64,000 nucleotides of DNA from Hofstenia miamia (GCA_900660155.1 CABFPE010000412.1:429504-493503); one strand, 5' to 3'; shown: positions 12,185-24,709, counted from the first letter of the stretch. A program made the numbers and translations. The notes: generated by a model not told the origin, from the letters alone.

Positions 12185-12560
12185 TTTGTTCAAATAGATA
12201 GTGTTGCAACACATAGTAGCCTAGGTCCGACCATCGCAAATATCTTCATGAACACAATTGAATATAAGTTTACAAAAAATACATTCCATTTCATTAAAGA
12301 TAAATTGATGACTGCTTTTGTACATGAAATTTGCTTGATGATACAAAAGAATTTACAGAGCCTTAATAGCATTCTCCCGAACATTTTGTTAACGATTGAA
12401 TACAAAGAAGATTGAATATGTTTTCTGATTTTTTTTAATATTAAGATTAGACAACTTCCAAACAGGATTGATGCACAATTGTCAATCAAAGGCTTCAATG
12501 CAATTAAGAAACGATAATTCATGGGCATAGAACAGAATTTTAATTACTCATCAAGATTTG
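12185..12560 (+). mobile_element. Penelope-like element fragment, reverse-transcriptase core
   Basis: The plus strand reads THSSLGPTIANIFMNTIEYK, the Penelope-like counterpart of the GS-LGP-x-LAN-x-FM helix. It is followed by LNSILPNILLTIEYKED, which corresponds to the usual LN-x2-HPNI-x-FT-x-E segment. The catalytic Y/F-x-DD region is weakly preserved (FVHEICLM). The overlapping 112-residue minus-strand frame is a shadow. The fragment lacks the GIY-YIG part and appears broken and old. It lies just 3' of the last visible lamin exon. Confidence 0.6.
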
Positions 12561-13140
12561 AACATTAATTCTTCATCAAATTTCAAAGAGAAACTACTGA
12601 GAAATCAATAATCATTGTCATTAATTGATGCTTCAATTAAAAATCATTAATGAACTTGTTACACCTGAAAGTACAAAATAATGCTAAAGAAAACGAGAAG
12701 TTTTAATTTAACTACTAAGGTGAGAAAAATAGTTCCAAGATAAGCTAATATTAGTTAAATTATGTTCATTTCTTTGTGGTTTTGCTTGGAATTAATGATC
12801 GCAATAAAGTTTAAGAAATAATTGAAAACTTTATATATACAGAGTGTGAGAAAATTCGTTGCGGATTTTCAATTTAAGTGTCTTACTGACTAGAAAGGGA
12901 CAATGCGATCTTGTCAGAGGCAAAACGCGCAAAAGCAGTGTTTTCTTAAGGAAATCCACAAAACAAAATAGATGCTAGAATTTCTACATATTACTCGATG
13001 TATATCAGACTGACTTATTAGTGAAATGTTAGGCGAATGCAAAGAATGGAATTCAGGAATGAAATCAACATATTTTGAAATTTAGATAAATCAAAGCTAG
13101 ATCTGGAATTCATTGCCAAAATTTCTTGTAAAACAACTAC

Positions 13141-16100
13141 TTATAAAGAGCGCATTGAATGGCTCGAAGAAATTACCTCAGTAGCAGGGAAGGCTTCTTC
13201 AACAGTTACATTTTTACTGACATTGGATGCAATTAAATTTCCGTTGGAAGACTTCAAAGTCGTTTCATACCGATCACCTACAGACCAGCTGGAAATTTGC
13301 TTGGCGAAAATGCTAGGGTTACTTGGATCATCAGTTGATGGTGTGCCATGTCCACTTGCATACACCTACATTATATTCAAGTTAAAACGCTGCACAAATG
13401 ATTAGTGGAGCAATTATATGAATGTTTTAGCATCAAACTGATTTTTTACAGACAAATAATACAAAAGCTCTATGTATATCATTTGTCTTCTACAGATAGA
13501 TATAATGTTGCCCAAAAACCATATAACACAAATTTCCGACCAATATCAAAAAACATATCTGTCATATAATTGCAGTGGGTATAAAGTATATTGCTAAGAA
13601 AATTTTAAACTTTTGCAGATAAAATGTTATATTCTCATTTTTAAACACTGAAATGAGTAAACGAAAACCATAATAATTAAATTACAGAAATATCTGAAAA
13701 GAATCACTCCATCATTTTTAAAGATAGGCTTTATACTAAAGACCAATAAACTAAGACATATAATAGGACTAAAAACAGAAACCAAGATCGAAAACATTTC
13801 CAAAGTAATATATGAAATAACTTGCAACTGTGGTGCACAATACATTGGAAAAACGTCAAGGAATTTACAATTAAGAATTAAAGAACACAAAATTCATTCG
13901 ACCATCTCTGATCATTTAAAGAACTGTAATATGAAATTTACATATAAAATTTTATCCAAGGCAATTGATAATTTTCAACTAAGCATCATTGAATCAATTT
14001 ATATAGAATTAAAGGAACCAAGCTTAAACAAAAAAGATGAATATAAATACAAACTAAATTTACCGAAAATATTATAAAAAATATATAAAAATATGTAATT
14101 TGATGAATATTTTGTAAATTTTATAGTGGGAAACTTTTTGAAAATGGCAGCGTCATGCCGAAACATGTTAAATAAATGATGCGTTTCTTTTTTAAATTCA
14201 TAATAATGATGGTTACAAATCAAAAATTGATGGAACACACACACAAAATTTTAAAGTTTCTCAAATTACACAAAAGCTTCAAATGCTACTTCCCACCATA
14301 TTAACTAATTCTAAGTTTGGCGCAGACAATAGCCTCATTCCAGACCGAAGATATCAACTTCGGAATAATTGTATTAAACTAAATAATAACTATAAAATTT
14401 TTAAACCTAAATAATAAACAAAGTTAATTCAGTTGGACAATGAGATTATACTAGCTTTGGTGCTAAATAGAATTTTGAAATGATTGGATTATAAAAAACA
14501 AATTCGATTATGATCAGTAAATGCGTCAAGTTTTTCTGGCCAGACCTATTTTTGTACCCTGTTGTCAATTGTACCATTTCAGCTCACCACAGCCTAGACA
14601 GAAATAGGCTAAACATAATTTTAGGATTCTGCGTTACTAAATTCCCATGAACTTTATTGGGAAAAATATTTTAGTGGAGATGGGATAGTAATTAGCTAAT
14701 TCCAAAACATCATTATGACACCGATATCTGACTCACTGAGGCAATCATTGGTAAGGGACCTTCAAAAGCAATACATTTGCTGTGAGAATTCCATTGATAA
14801 CACAATGCTTCGTTTCTAAGGAATATCATTTAGAAAAACAATTTGAAACAAACCCAATTTATTGTTTGCTTTGCACATTCCCAGTGGAAATTCATCGATT
14901 AGAATTTCAGGTTGATATTTTCATGATTATGGTTTTTGTTTTTGAGCATAATCAAGGTTATTATAATGATATATATATATACATTGTTTATTGCTAATAC
15001 ATGGACTTGAACGTCTATCGCATTTGGAAAATGCTGTATATATAAACCATAATTAAACAATGAGCTTGGCAACAATTTATTTCTGTGGCAAATAATCTAA
15101 TGTGTAAGAGTGGTAATTCTATTATCAGTTCTTCACTGCATTCACGTGCTATTGACCCGTTAGTATTTATTGAATTAAGTGTTAATATCTAAGAAATTTC
15201 GCAAAGCAACGGTGAAACAAACGGCAGTTCACAAAAGAAAATGAAGGGGAAATAGAAACAGCGTAATTACTAGAAATTGCAGACAAAAGGGCACCACCAA
15301 GTATGTTTCTCATTATGGGTAAATTTGTGACGTGAGTGCAATAGACAGGTTTAAATGCTTCAAACAGTTGATAAAAGTAAAGCCCTAAACTCGTATGCAA
15401 AATTATCCTGCAAAACGAAATCAACAGTCAACAATCAAAGGTCCGAATCACCAGAAAACTGCATTTAGAAAGATGCAACAAGTCTTCAGTCAGAAAGGTC
15501 TTGAAAACCACTATTTTTCATTATGTTAACTGTTAATGAAAATGTAGCACGAATTTTAATAACACATTTATTATTGTTTCCAAATAATAGAGTAGATAAA
15601 TTAGGGAAATTAAATCTCCTTGTGATATATGTCGTAAAAAAGAAATTATCAACCTCTCGATTAAATATTAAAATAATGAATGAGATGCTAGATATAACAA
15701 TAACAAGGATTCTGCGAGTAGGGATATTTCAAGTTCGAGTGTTAAATAGAGTGGAAATATAAAAAATTCATTACAAAGTGGTTAATTTTAATTTTTTGTC
15801 AAACTATAAAACAAATCATTGCTAAATTGGAATTCATTACTGGTTTTTGTTTTAATCTAAAAAAACTATTTGCAAATTCGGGTGGAAGTGAATGATACAC
15901 ACATTTACATTTACAATATAATAGAGCACAACAAAAATAGAAATTTTGGCAACACAGATGTTTATATAAAGGTCATACTATTAACGCTATTTAATAATTG
16001 ACATTCTTACAGTTAATACAGATCCCGGCTTCAGTGATGTCCGCGCGGCAAACTTAAAAGTTTCTTCAGTATCATCACAAATTCTTTTCAGAGTTGCACT

Positions 16101-19100
16101 ACTGAATGAAATAGGCTAAAACAAATTGCTCAATGTAACAAAGCCATCGCAACATGCCTACCGATTCTTTTGTGTTTTTGATACGTATGAAACCGCCATT
16201 CGGATCCACTTCACAAATCTCCACGCCACTTTCAATATTCTGCTCAATGGTCTCCGCACGACTGACAAGATTTAAACGACGCCGCTTGCCAGATCGGGGT
16301 GTGTGCCAATAAGACCTTTTTTTGGCAGGAGAGGGAATATTTAATCTAATTTTGAAAAGAATTATTCGAATTTAATAGAATATAAAATGAGATATTTAAT
16401 AAAACATCAAACTTGAATACATTTCATTGAGATTGTGCTAGATTAAACGGACTGTGCATGCTAGATTTCGGAGTTCAGTGAAACTTAACATCGTTATGTA
16501 GCTGGATCAAGTTGTAGAACTACAATTAAAATTAAATGCATAATATACCTCTAAAACAGGTTTTATATAAATCAAATTTAAATAATTCAATAATACACAT
16601 ATGCATGGTTCAGAATACAACTAAGATATTTGCATAGCCTTTAATTGAAAACAAAACCGTTCTTTCAGCACTATTGGCCTTTTGAAATCTAGCAAGTTGA
16701 TATTTTTGCTAGAACGAAGAGTCATACGATTTCAAGATATTTTAATTGCATTTTTGATCATTCGTGAACTTAAAACACTGTTGATTTAACAAAATCCGCA
16801 TTTAAATTTGTTATTCCAAATTTCAACAAATATATACAGAATATCTACAATAGCTAATGCAAAAGGCTGATATTTTCAATGCCTATTTTGCATCGAATTT
16901 GTCGGATCCTGTCTCTCTATGTCCAGGTCCTCCTGCAACCTCCCCACCGATTCGCCTATGTGACATCGTCTTCAACGCCCATGATATTTCCCTCATGCTT
17001 AAGTCCTGCAAGTTGTCTGGTCCCTGCTATCCTGACGGCGTCCCATCCTTTGTCATTCACGAAACTTCTTTAACTCTTTCCATCAATTTAAAGCATCTCT
17101 TCTCCTATATTTGCTCCTCTAAGCGTTTTTCGCCCTGCTGGAAAACATCTTGGATCTCTCCACTGCTAAAATCCAATCAGCTTCCCTCCTCTCAAGTCAC
17201 TTCTTATCGTCCTATAGCTATTCTTTCTCNAAACACTGTTGATTTAACAAAATCCGCATTTAAATTTGTTATTCCAAATTTCAACAAATATATACAGAAT
17301 ATCTACAATAGCTAATGCAAAAGGCTGATATTTTCAATGCCTATTTTGCATCGAATTTGTCGGATCCTGTCTCTCTATGTCCAGGTCCTCCTGCAACCTC
17401 CCCACCGATTCGCCTATGTGACATCGTCTTCAACGCCCATGATATTTCCCTCATGCTTAAGTCCTGCAAGTTGTCTGGTCCCTGCTATCCTGACGGCGTC
17501 CCATCCTTTGTCATTCACGAAACTTCCTCAACTCTTTCCATCCATTTAAAGCATCTATTCTCCTATATTTGCTCCTCTAAGCGTTTTCCGCCTTGCTGGA
17601 AAACATCTTGGATCTCTCCACTGCTAAAATCCAATCAGCTTCCCTCCTCTCAAGTCACTTCTTATCGTCCTATAGCTATTCTTTCTCGGCTGTCAATCAT
17701 CTTTGAGCGCCTTGTCTTTCGTTATGTTTTCCCTAAAGTTCGTCACCTCATCTCTTTTCAGCATGGTAACCTTCAAGGTCGTTCTACCATCACTAACTTG
17801 CTCACTTTGATTGAAAACTGCTATTTCCACTCTGATTGTAATGATCCTGGTTGCATTATCTTTCTTGACATTTCTAAAGCTTTTAATCGACTCCCACATT
17901 CTATTCTTCTTGACAAATTATGTTTATTTGGCTTTGATGCTGATTTCATCGAACTCTTACAGTCTTACCTCTCCAATCGTCGTCAGTGTGTTAAAAACAA
18001 CTCGGCTATTTCCTCTCTTGCTCTTGTGTCTAGTGGTGCTCCTCAAGGTTCTTTATTTGGTGTTCTCTTTCCTCATTGCTATCAATGACCTTCCTCAACT
18101 CATCCTGTCTACTGTACGTTGATGACAATGCGGTTTTCAACTTTGGTAGTTCTTTCGCCTCCACATTACCTCTCATCTTGAACTTTTGGCCACTTGGTTT
18201 TCCGTTAACCATCTTGATTTTAGTCCAACCAAGACATGTGGTATTACCTTTTCTCTATCTCCCCCTTCTGATCTTCCTATTTCTGCGAACTTTTCTCCTC
18301 ATCATACTCATCTTGGAGTTCAACTTGCTGCTAACTTGAATTGGTCTGGTCATGTGTCCTTTCGCCTCCGCAAAGCTAATTCCTCACTCTTTGCCCTCTT
18401 CCGCAATGTTCCCTATAATTCAATTGCTGCTGTGAAACTCTCTTTGTTCAAGTCAATTCCTCACAGCATTCTTCTCTATGCTTCTTCCTGTTGGTGGCCT
18501 TCTCGTTGCTTGTTCCACTCCATGGAACGTTTCCAGAAGCGTGCCTTCAAATGGATCTCTCCCTTGCCATACAAAGATGCTCTCTTAAAAATTATCCACT
18601 CTCCCGCTGTCACTCCACTTCGATGCCTGTGGTCTCCTTCTGTTCAATCGCCTACTCACTCGCAAATTGGATCTTGATCCTTTTGATTTCATTACGTTCT
18701 CTAATTCCCGCTCTACTCGCTCTGATGATTTTGTCACCTTCTCCGTTCGTCGTCCCAAGAAACATCGAACCCTTAACTCGTTTTTCAATCGTGCTTGTAC
18801 TGCTGCTAATTACATCTTGACTCTCAAGCCTCCAACATCCATTGATTTTTTTCCCTGCCACTGAGCTTCAAGAAATCTTTGATGTCTTTCCTGTTTGCTG
18901 AGCACTTCTCCAACTTCCTAAAACTTGACTTGTTTTTATTTTTTTTTGGAGTGTTGTATGCCTTCAGCGGCTAAATAAAGTCATTCATTATTATTATTTT
19001 AGTATTATTAAAATATACATGACGCATCAACGCGTGTTTCCAGTAAACGATTTGTCAACGGAGCAATTAAACTATCTTGAAATCGTATGAATGACCGCTT

Positions 19101-21266
19101 TGATAAAAATATCAACTTGTATTGTGAACAGAGTAATCAAAATGGTGTTTCCATGCACAATTTATCAAACGTTGAGAAAAGGTGATTAATTGTTGACTGG
19201 AAACCATTGATTAATCGAGTTGACAAAAACCTTGAATTGAATCAAAGTGGTCTTAACGTTAATTAGTTATAAGCTATTAGCAACTGCTTACGATTTTCAA
19301 TTACGCAACATCTTTGAAGTCTTGAAAATCAACTTGCATATATCACTGATTTTCTGTGCATTTGAAGTAGCAGTTATCAAGTAACAGCATTGCATAAAAT
19401 GAGATCTTACTACTGAATAGGTAAAACAAAACTACAACTTAACACGTTCATTATACATTTTAAAAGTATTTCAAACTTTAAGGAAATACGGCATCGAAAT
19501 TAGGACGTAATATACCTTGTTTCTTCAGCCTCTATCATTTTACCATACGCGGCGAGCTCCATATCGAGATTTAACTTCTCATCTAACAAATCTTGATAAT
19601 CTTCAACTTGATCTTCTATTTCGGTCTTTAGGGCTCTTATTTGCTCGTTGGCGTCCTTCATATAACTTTCATAGCGCGCCTTATCACTGGCCATTTGCTT
19701 ACGACAATCGACTAGTTGAGTTTGTAACTCTTGGTTCTAAAAATTAGTACAATTTGAAACATTACATACACTGAATTACAACGAGAGAATGATTAAAATG
19801 AATGCGATGCAAAACGAACCTTATTTTCTAAAGTAATGATTAAAGTGGAATGTTGGTCAGTCGTTTTTGAAGTATTTGTAAGTTTGTCCTTCAAATCTTC
19901 AACCTCAGAAGCCTTCTTCTTTGCGTAGTTATTAAGATTAGCCAGCTAAATTATGTACTATTAACACCATTCACATAATTTTTGTCATTGAAAAGTCTAC
20001 TAGTTAATGTAACAAATGAAAGCGTTCTTGCGGACTAAATAGTTCAAAATGAAACTAAATCAGACTCAAAATATGATTCGGTACAGATAATTAAAATTTT
20101 TTCAAGTCGAATTTGACTACTTAATTTATAAACCTTTAATATAGTGGAATTAGGTGGTTTGTACCCCAGCTAAAAATATTGCTAAAACTGAAGTATTTAA
20201 ATAAATCCCGATATATTAAAAACTCTCGACAATAACCTGTTCTTTTAAATGAGCCTCCTTATCCTCTTTGTAATCATTCAAAGCTAATTCATGATGATGA
20301 CGCATATCTTGCAATGCCGCTGTAATTCGGTCATCAAATTCCTTATCCTTACGCTTTTGATATTCACTTTTTCGTAATGAAGTGGTGGTTCTCACTTGCT
20401 TCAATTCCTAAATTTAACAGGAATTCCTTATATTATATACAAGAATACAATAAACAGATAATACACTATTCAGCCATAGATTAAATTCCGATATTGTTTG
20501 ATGGAAAATAAGTACTCAATAAAAAATGCAAAACACAAAATGTTTGTGGTACGAGTGTATTTGTTTTTTTTCATAAGGCAATTAAAAAATAAATATTACA
20601 TTTTCGTAGAGTTTCGTTTTAAACTCAAGTTCTTCTTTAAGGGTTTGTAATTTGTTTTCCAACGATACTCGATCAAGAGTTTCTTGTTCAAGCTGACATC
20701 TAAAAACGGTTTAAAACACTCACAAATGATAGTACTTACTTGGCATTGTCTAGTTGACGTTGAAGACATCGAACTTCATCACTAAGGTTACGATTATCCT
20801 TTGCGAGAACCGAGACGCGTGCCTCCTTCTCCGCAAGATTTTTTAGGTTTATTTCATTGTTAGTGGTCAGTTCTTTCTCTTTAGCTCTTAGCCTACAATT
20901 TTAGAATAACCACAACATTATGATTTTATACTTAACATACCTTGGAAGATCATCATCTATAATGACTTTATATTTGTTATTGTCAATTTGTAGCTTGGCT
21001 CTTTGTCTAGAAACTTCATCAAGCAACTTCCGAGCATCCTCTAGTTCATCTCTGTAAAGTTCTTGCACGCTAGTGATTTCTTCCTTATGAGAACTTTCAC
21101 TGCTAGACACCCGATCGCGCAAAGTGATAACTTCTTGTTCGAGAGAACGAACTTTATCAATGTAATTGGCTAACCTTGTGTTAAGGTGGGTAATTTCCTC
21201 TTTTTCACGTACACGAATTTCCCGAGCAGGGGACAACGATGTCCGAACTCTCCGTGGACTGGGTGT
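13141..21266 (-). CDS. Nuclear lamin (intermediate filament), nine visible exons
   Basis: Lamins polymerise under the inner nuclear membrane. In-phase exons on the minus strand: 21266-20941, 20892-20740, 20699-20600, 20407-20237, 19945-19820, 19736-19516, 16345-16162, 16115-16011 and 13365-13177. If the last exon is not spliced, its frame runs on to a stop at 13141. All introns are GT-AG and the shortest are 40-48 nt. The head has TPSPRR and LSPAR next to the rod. Coil 1 starts LNTRLANYIDKVRSLEQE; the rod ends LNLDMELAAYGKMIEAEETR. The tail carries a basic nuclear localisation signal (SGKRRR) after a TPR site. A lamin-tail domain follows (ICEVDPNGGFIRIKNTKES, LKRICDD, SLKPGSVLTVYASGHGTP, AKQISSWSVGD). 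The start codon and the first head exon are not visible. The C-terminus is uncertain: no CaaX box is seen, and the unspliced end is HSMRSL. The length from coil to tail fits the family, so no internal exon seems missing. Confidence 0.93.
13650..14200 (+). mobile_element. Penelope-like element 3' end with GIY-YIG endonuclease
   Basis: The plus strand reads KTNKLRHIIGLKTETK, then ITCNCGAQYIGKTSRNLQL, RIKEHK, ISDHLKNC, SIIESIYIELKEPSLN and a stop near 14077. This is the C-terminal GIY-YIG nuclease of Penelope-like retroelements: CxCGxxYIG, then R-x-RIxEH, an H/C pair and a final E...LN. The preceding TNKLR-x-IIG linker is also typical. Downstream, ATGGCAGCGTCATGCCGAAAC (14144-14164) resembles the stem II-GAAAC part of the hammerhead motif carried by these elements. 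The reverse transcriptase is missing here. The fragment lies in the lamin intron between the last two visible lamin exons, on the opposite strand to lamin. Confidence 0.8.
14250..16010. other. Lamin intron, no gene seen
   Basis: This is part of the long minus-strand lamin intron between the exons ending at 16011 and starting at 13365. It is AT-rich with short TA runs (near 14970). Short open frames here have no family signal. Confidence 0.5.
16853..18999 (+). mobile_element. LINE copy A: reverse transcriptase half, in lamin intron
   Basis: Frames encode the linker IFNAYFASNLSDPVSLCPG, the fingers motif SYRPIAILSRLSIIFERLV, motif [21 protein letters not shown], motif [15 protein letters not shown], the catalytic box LYVDDNAVF and the C-terminal region ending in SFNRACTAANYILTLKPP. 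The 3' end is CAGCGGCTAAATAAAGTCAT followed by ATT repeats. The endonuclease and ORF1 are absent, so the copy is 5'-truncated. The frame changes near 18060-18100 (between motif B and YVDD) and again toward the C-terminus. The first 457 bases before the N at 17230 are repeated with a few base differences just after it (16773-17229 versus 17231-17687), so only one real copy is likely. It sits in the 3.2-kb lamin intron, antisense to lamin. Confidence 0.85.
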
Positions 21267-21269
21267 CTA

Positions 21270-21650
21270 AATATGCATAACATAAAAAATCATTAAAACA
21301 GCGCAATTCAACATTTAATTGGACGGGATACACGACATAACCAAATATTGTTAGTTCAAATCTAGCTTGCTGACATTTCGCCAAGCTAAGCAAATTGAAG
21401 TTCACAAATTCATCATATTATATTAGACAATACTCTCAGACTTATAGGATGCATGTAATTTACTTTGTCTATTCTATTACAAAGAACTTTTCTGTAGTGA
21501 AATCTGTAATTTGACAATAAATTTTAAAATTCCCGAAAATATATTAAATACTGAAAGCTTAATATAATGTATATTTATCATGAAAAGTGAATAGGGTGAC
21601 CGGCGCAATATATATATATATTTATATATATATATATATATATATACATA
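21270..21650. other. Upstream side of lamin exons; TA microsatellite
   Basis: No exon for the missing lamin start is evident here. A long TA run lies at about 21608-21648, directly abutting a mariner terminus, consistent with TA-target insertion. Confidence 0.4.
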
Positions 21651-23127
21651 CGAGGTGTGACAAAAAAGAAACGGGACTAATGGTCAGTTGCGATACCAGT
21701 AGCATATATCGATTAATTGAAGCATTGCTGACAAATATTAGAGAGTGCGTTGAATTCTGACATTGTGTTTGTGTGTCTATGACTGTAAGTTAACGACTAC
21801 TGTTCTCCTCGCGTCACTAAATATAAACGAGCGCGTTAGCAGCCGCATTATTTCATATCACCGCGGTTTGATAATGAACAAAGAACAACGGAATAATTCC
21901 TTGTGAAACTTGGAAAGACTGCATCAGAGTCTGAAACTGTTGCAGCAAGTTTATGGAGACGATGCGATGTCCCGAACACGTGTCTTTGAATAGCACAAGT
22001 GATTTGCGAGAGGATTTTGAGGATGACCCGAAGTCAATAAAACCCTCATCGACCAGAACAGACGAAAACATCAACAAAGTGAATCAGCTGTTTCGAAGGG
22101 ATCGCAGGCTGACAGTGCTGATGATGCGTCTTGGTCGAGGATCTGGGAATGCGAAAGTTGTGCGCAAAAATGGTTCCAAAGGTTTTGTCGGAGGACCAAA
22201 AGAAGCACAGGATTAATGTTTGCACGACTGCTTGCAAACAATCACAGACAATCCTGAGTTCCTTGATCGAGTCATCACAGGAGACGAGATATGGGTCTTC
22301 CAGTAGGATCCAGAGACAAAGAGACAGAGTTGGCAGTGGAAATCTCCATCATCGCCGAGACTCAAGAAGGCGCCCATGTCCAAGTCAAGATCAAAGTAAT
22401 GCTAATCGCCATTTTTAATCAACATGGAGTTAGGGTTGATTTAATGACTTCTAATAAAAAATTTTTCCTACAAAACGTCAACTGTTTTTCTATACTTCCA
22501 TCAGCTTGTTTAGAAGATAACAAAAGATTTCTTTTGTAAAAATAAAATTCATCTATAATTTTTTGATTTTTTTTCTGCATGGGCGTATCTGATAAGAAAT
22601 ATCTTCTCACATCAGGTAGCAATAGTTTGTGATTTGCGGTATCAGTAATAATTGTTCATTGTGTTTTGCATTTAATTCTATGTCCACCATGAGTTCGTGA
22701 ACCAACATTTTTACCAGCAAGTTCTCAATCGGCTTTACAACAGGGTTCGGTGCTGCCGCTGGCAGTTCATGGTTCCTTCACCATGACTGCGCCAACACAC
22801 ACTGCTTTTAGTGTGAGAGAGCTTTTGGCGAAAAATCAAGTTGCAGCCCTCGATCAGCCACCTTACTCTCCGGATCTCGCTCTGTGCGACTTTTGGCTGT
22901 TCCCCGAAATTAAAAGTGTCTTGAAAGGAACAGTCTGTGGAAAATATTCAGGCCGCTGTGACCATTGAGTTGAGAAGCCTCAACGAAAATAACTTTGCAT
23001 ATTGTTTTCGCGGATGGCAGACACGAATGCAAAGATGCATAGACTCAGAGGATGAGTTACTTTGAAGGTATCCATGCTTGATTTGTTATTATGTTCAATA
23101 ATATAACTTATAATTTGTCACACCTCA
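21651..23127 (+). mobile_element. Mariner element 1, broken, with a nested foreign fragment
   Basis: The left terminus CGAGGTGTGACAAAAAA follows TA. The right terminus at 23127, read in reverse, gives GAGGTGTGACAAATTATA. The plus strand preserves mariner transposase pieces: REDFEDDPKS then SSTRTDENINKVNQL, VEDLGMRKLCAKMVPKVLSE (read near 22131-22200), the ITGDE region near 22275, VHHEF near 22685, and finally VRELLAKNQVAALDQPPYSP with DLALCDFWLFPEIKS. The catalytic third aspartate lies in ALCDFW. The frame is interrupted by several indels and stops and by an insert at about 22430-22683 taken from a recombinase-like gene. A mariner of the DD34D type is the best reading. Confidence 0.8.
22430..22683 (-). 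mobile_element. 254-bp fragment of recombinase-like element inside mariner 1
   Basis: The minus strand encodes LLPDVRRYFLSDTPMQKKNQ and then FYFYKRNLLLSSKQADGSI. It is near-identical in reverse complement to about 41743-41998 inside the recombinase-like element at 39.8-43.7 kb. Neither end of the fragment corresponds to an end of that element. It interrupts the mariner transposase frame between the segments around NQHGV and VHHEF. Confidence 0.75.
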
Positions 23128-23289
23128 TATGTATACATATACATTTGAAATTTTAGATATCTATGTAATACGCTCTAATTGATTGAAGGCATAACAGTGT
23201 TGACGCGGTTTAATTCCTCGTAGAGTTATGTTAATTGTTATAAAGATAAGAAATTCAATAATTGGATTTTATTTCATTAGGTATGAATT

Positions 23290-24345
23290 GCACTAATTAG
23301 AACGCTCGCTTTTATGCATTTTTTGAAAGCAAACGTGACAAGACTGCATTTGAAATTCAGTGTGCACTGCATCATGTGTTTGAAGCTGATACCCCTTCCT
23401 ACTCTACAGTGAAGAGGTTGATAGCTAATTTTAATTCAGGAAGAAGAACATCATTCGATGACGCTGAACTATCTGGGCGGCCAATTTTAGCGACAGGAGA
23501 CGAGAATGCTAACGTTATTTTGAAAGTTATCGAAGAAGAGCCACACATTTCTTTAGTCGACCTTGAAAAAGACTGGTATCGCAAAGACAATTTTTTACCG
23601 TTTGCTTAAAGATGTCCTGGAATTCTATAGTGTTACTTGTTATTGGGTTCCGAAACTTCTCAACGATATCCAGAAGCAACAACACATTGATCGTGCCAAA
23701 GGTATACGCGAGCGACTGTTGAATTTGGGTGAACTTCGTTATGACATTTATGCAGTGGAAGATGAAACTTGGTTGCGCTTTGGTGTTGAATTCACCAAAA
23801 GACGAGCTAAAGTGTGGAAATCTATTGAAGAGGAACGCCTCAAATTCCGACAAACAATTTAACAACAGAGAAATGTCTGTTGGGGATTGCGTTCACGTGT
23901 AACAAGAGGATCAGTGTCAAAGCGATACAATATGGGAGAACGATTGATTGCGACGTTTATGAAGACTTCACAAAACAAACCGGTGTGAAATGGCGCAAAC
24001 TAAGGACTGATCCTATTCGTTTGGAACAACTTGTGTGGCAACAGGATAATGCCAGGCCTCACACAAAAAGCTCAGTTACGTCTTTTTTCTCCCGCAGAAG
24101 AATTGAATTGCTTCAGGAGCCTCCTTATTCACCTGATCTTAACTTTTGTGATCGATGGATCAATGACCATGTCATGACGCAGCTGAGGGAAGTGGAGTTT
24201 GATTACCATGAAGAAGTGGAACGTGAAGTAGTTCGTGTCTTGAGAGAGACTGATATTGAAGTTTATCGAAAAGAACTCGATAAGCTTCTGGATCACTGTT
24301 CCAAAGTTATCGCGTGTAGTGGTTCCTATGTCACACCTTCTTGAC
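23290..24345 (+). mobile_element. Mariner element 2, 5' part lost, transposase broken
   Basis: The plus strand encodes the helix-turn-helix part (ALHHVFEADTPSYSTVKRL, NFNSGRRTSFDDAELSGRP), then EDETWLRFG around the first catalytic aspartate. VWQQDNARPHTK holds the second, and EPPYSPDLNFCDRW the third. The end near 24330-24343 reads GTCACACCTTC, matching the mariner terminus family of element 1. No matching left terminus is seen next to 23127. At least two frame changes separate the domains (near 23580 and 23870). It lies directly after mariner 1 but its sequence is clearly different. Confidence 0.75.
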
Positions 24346-24709
24346 ATTTTTCTATCATTATTTCTGCATCTATGTTTGTTCTTAGTCAAAGTGAGTTGCT
24401 TGTTAAACCAAATGTTTTGTTTTTTATTCCATATTGATGTCTGACTAAATTAAAATAAGGAGTAAAATGCATACACGAAACATATAAAATTTCTTACTAA
24501 AGTCAAGGCTACACGTATAAATACTATGTAGATTAAGACGCTATTCTAACCAAAATAAAAATGTTTCATGTCTGTAGAATATCAACATCGACTAAATATG
24601 ACCATTATTTTAATTTTTCATAGTCAAAGTTAGCTGATAAGCAATATTCATAAAAATAAATCAAGGGTTCAGAACTTATGGAACGGAGTAATATATATAT
24701 ATATATATA

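Noticed and set aside
12190-12528. 112-residue minus-strand open frame
   Set aside because: The opposite strand carries Penelope-like reverse-transcriptase motifs, so the minus frame is a shadow.
13223-13405. Plus-strand 60-residue frame
   Set aside because: It is antisense to the conserved lamin tail exon.
15182-15424. Minus-strand frame inside the lamin intron as a possible lamin exon
   Set aside because: The lamin tail joins in phase from 16011 to 13365 without it, and the sequence has no lamin-tail similarity.
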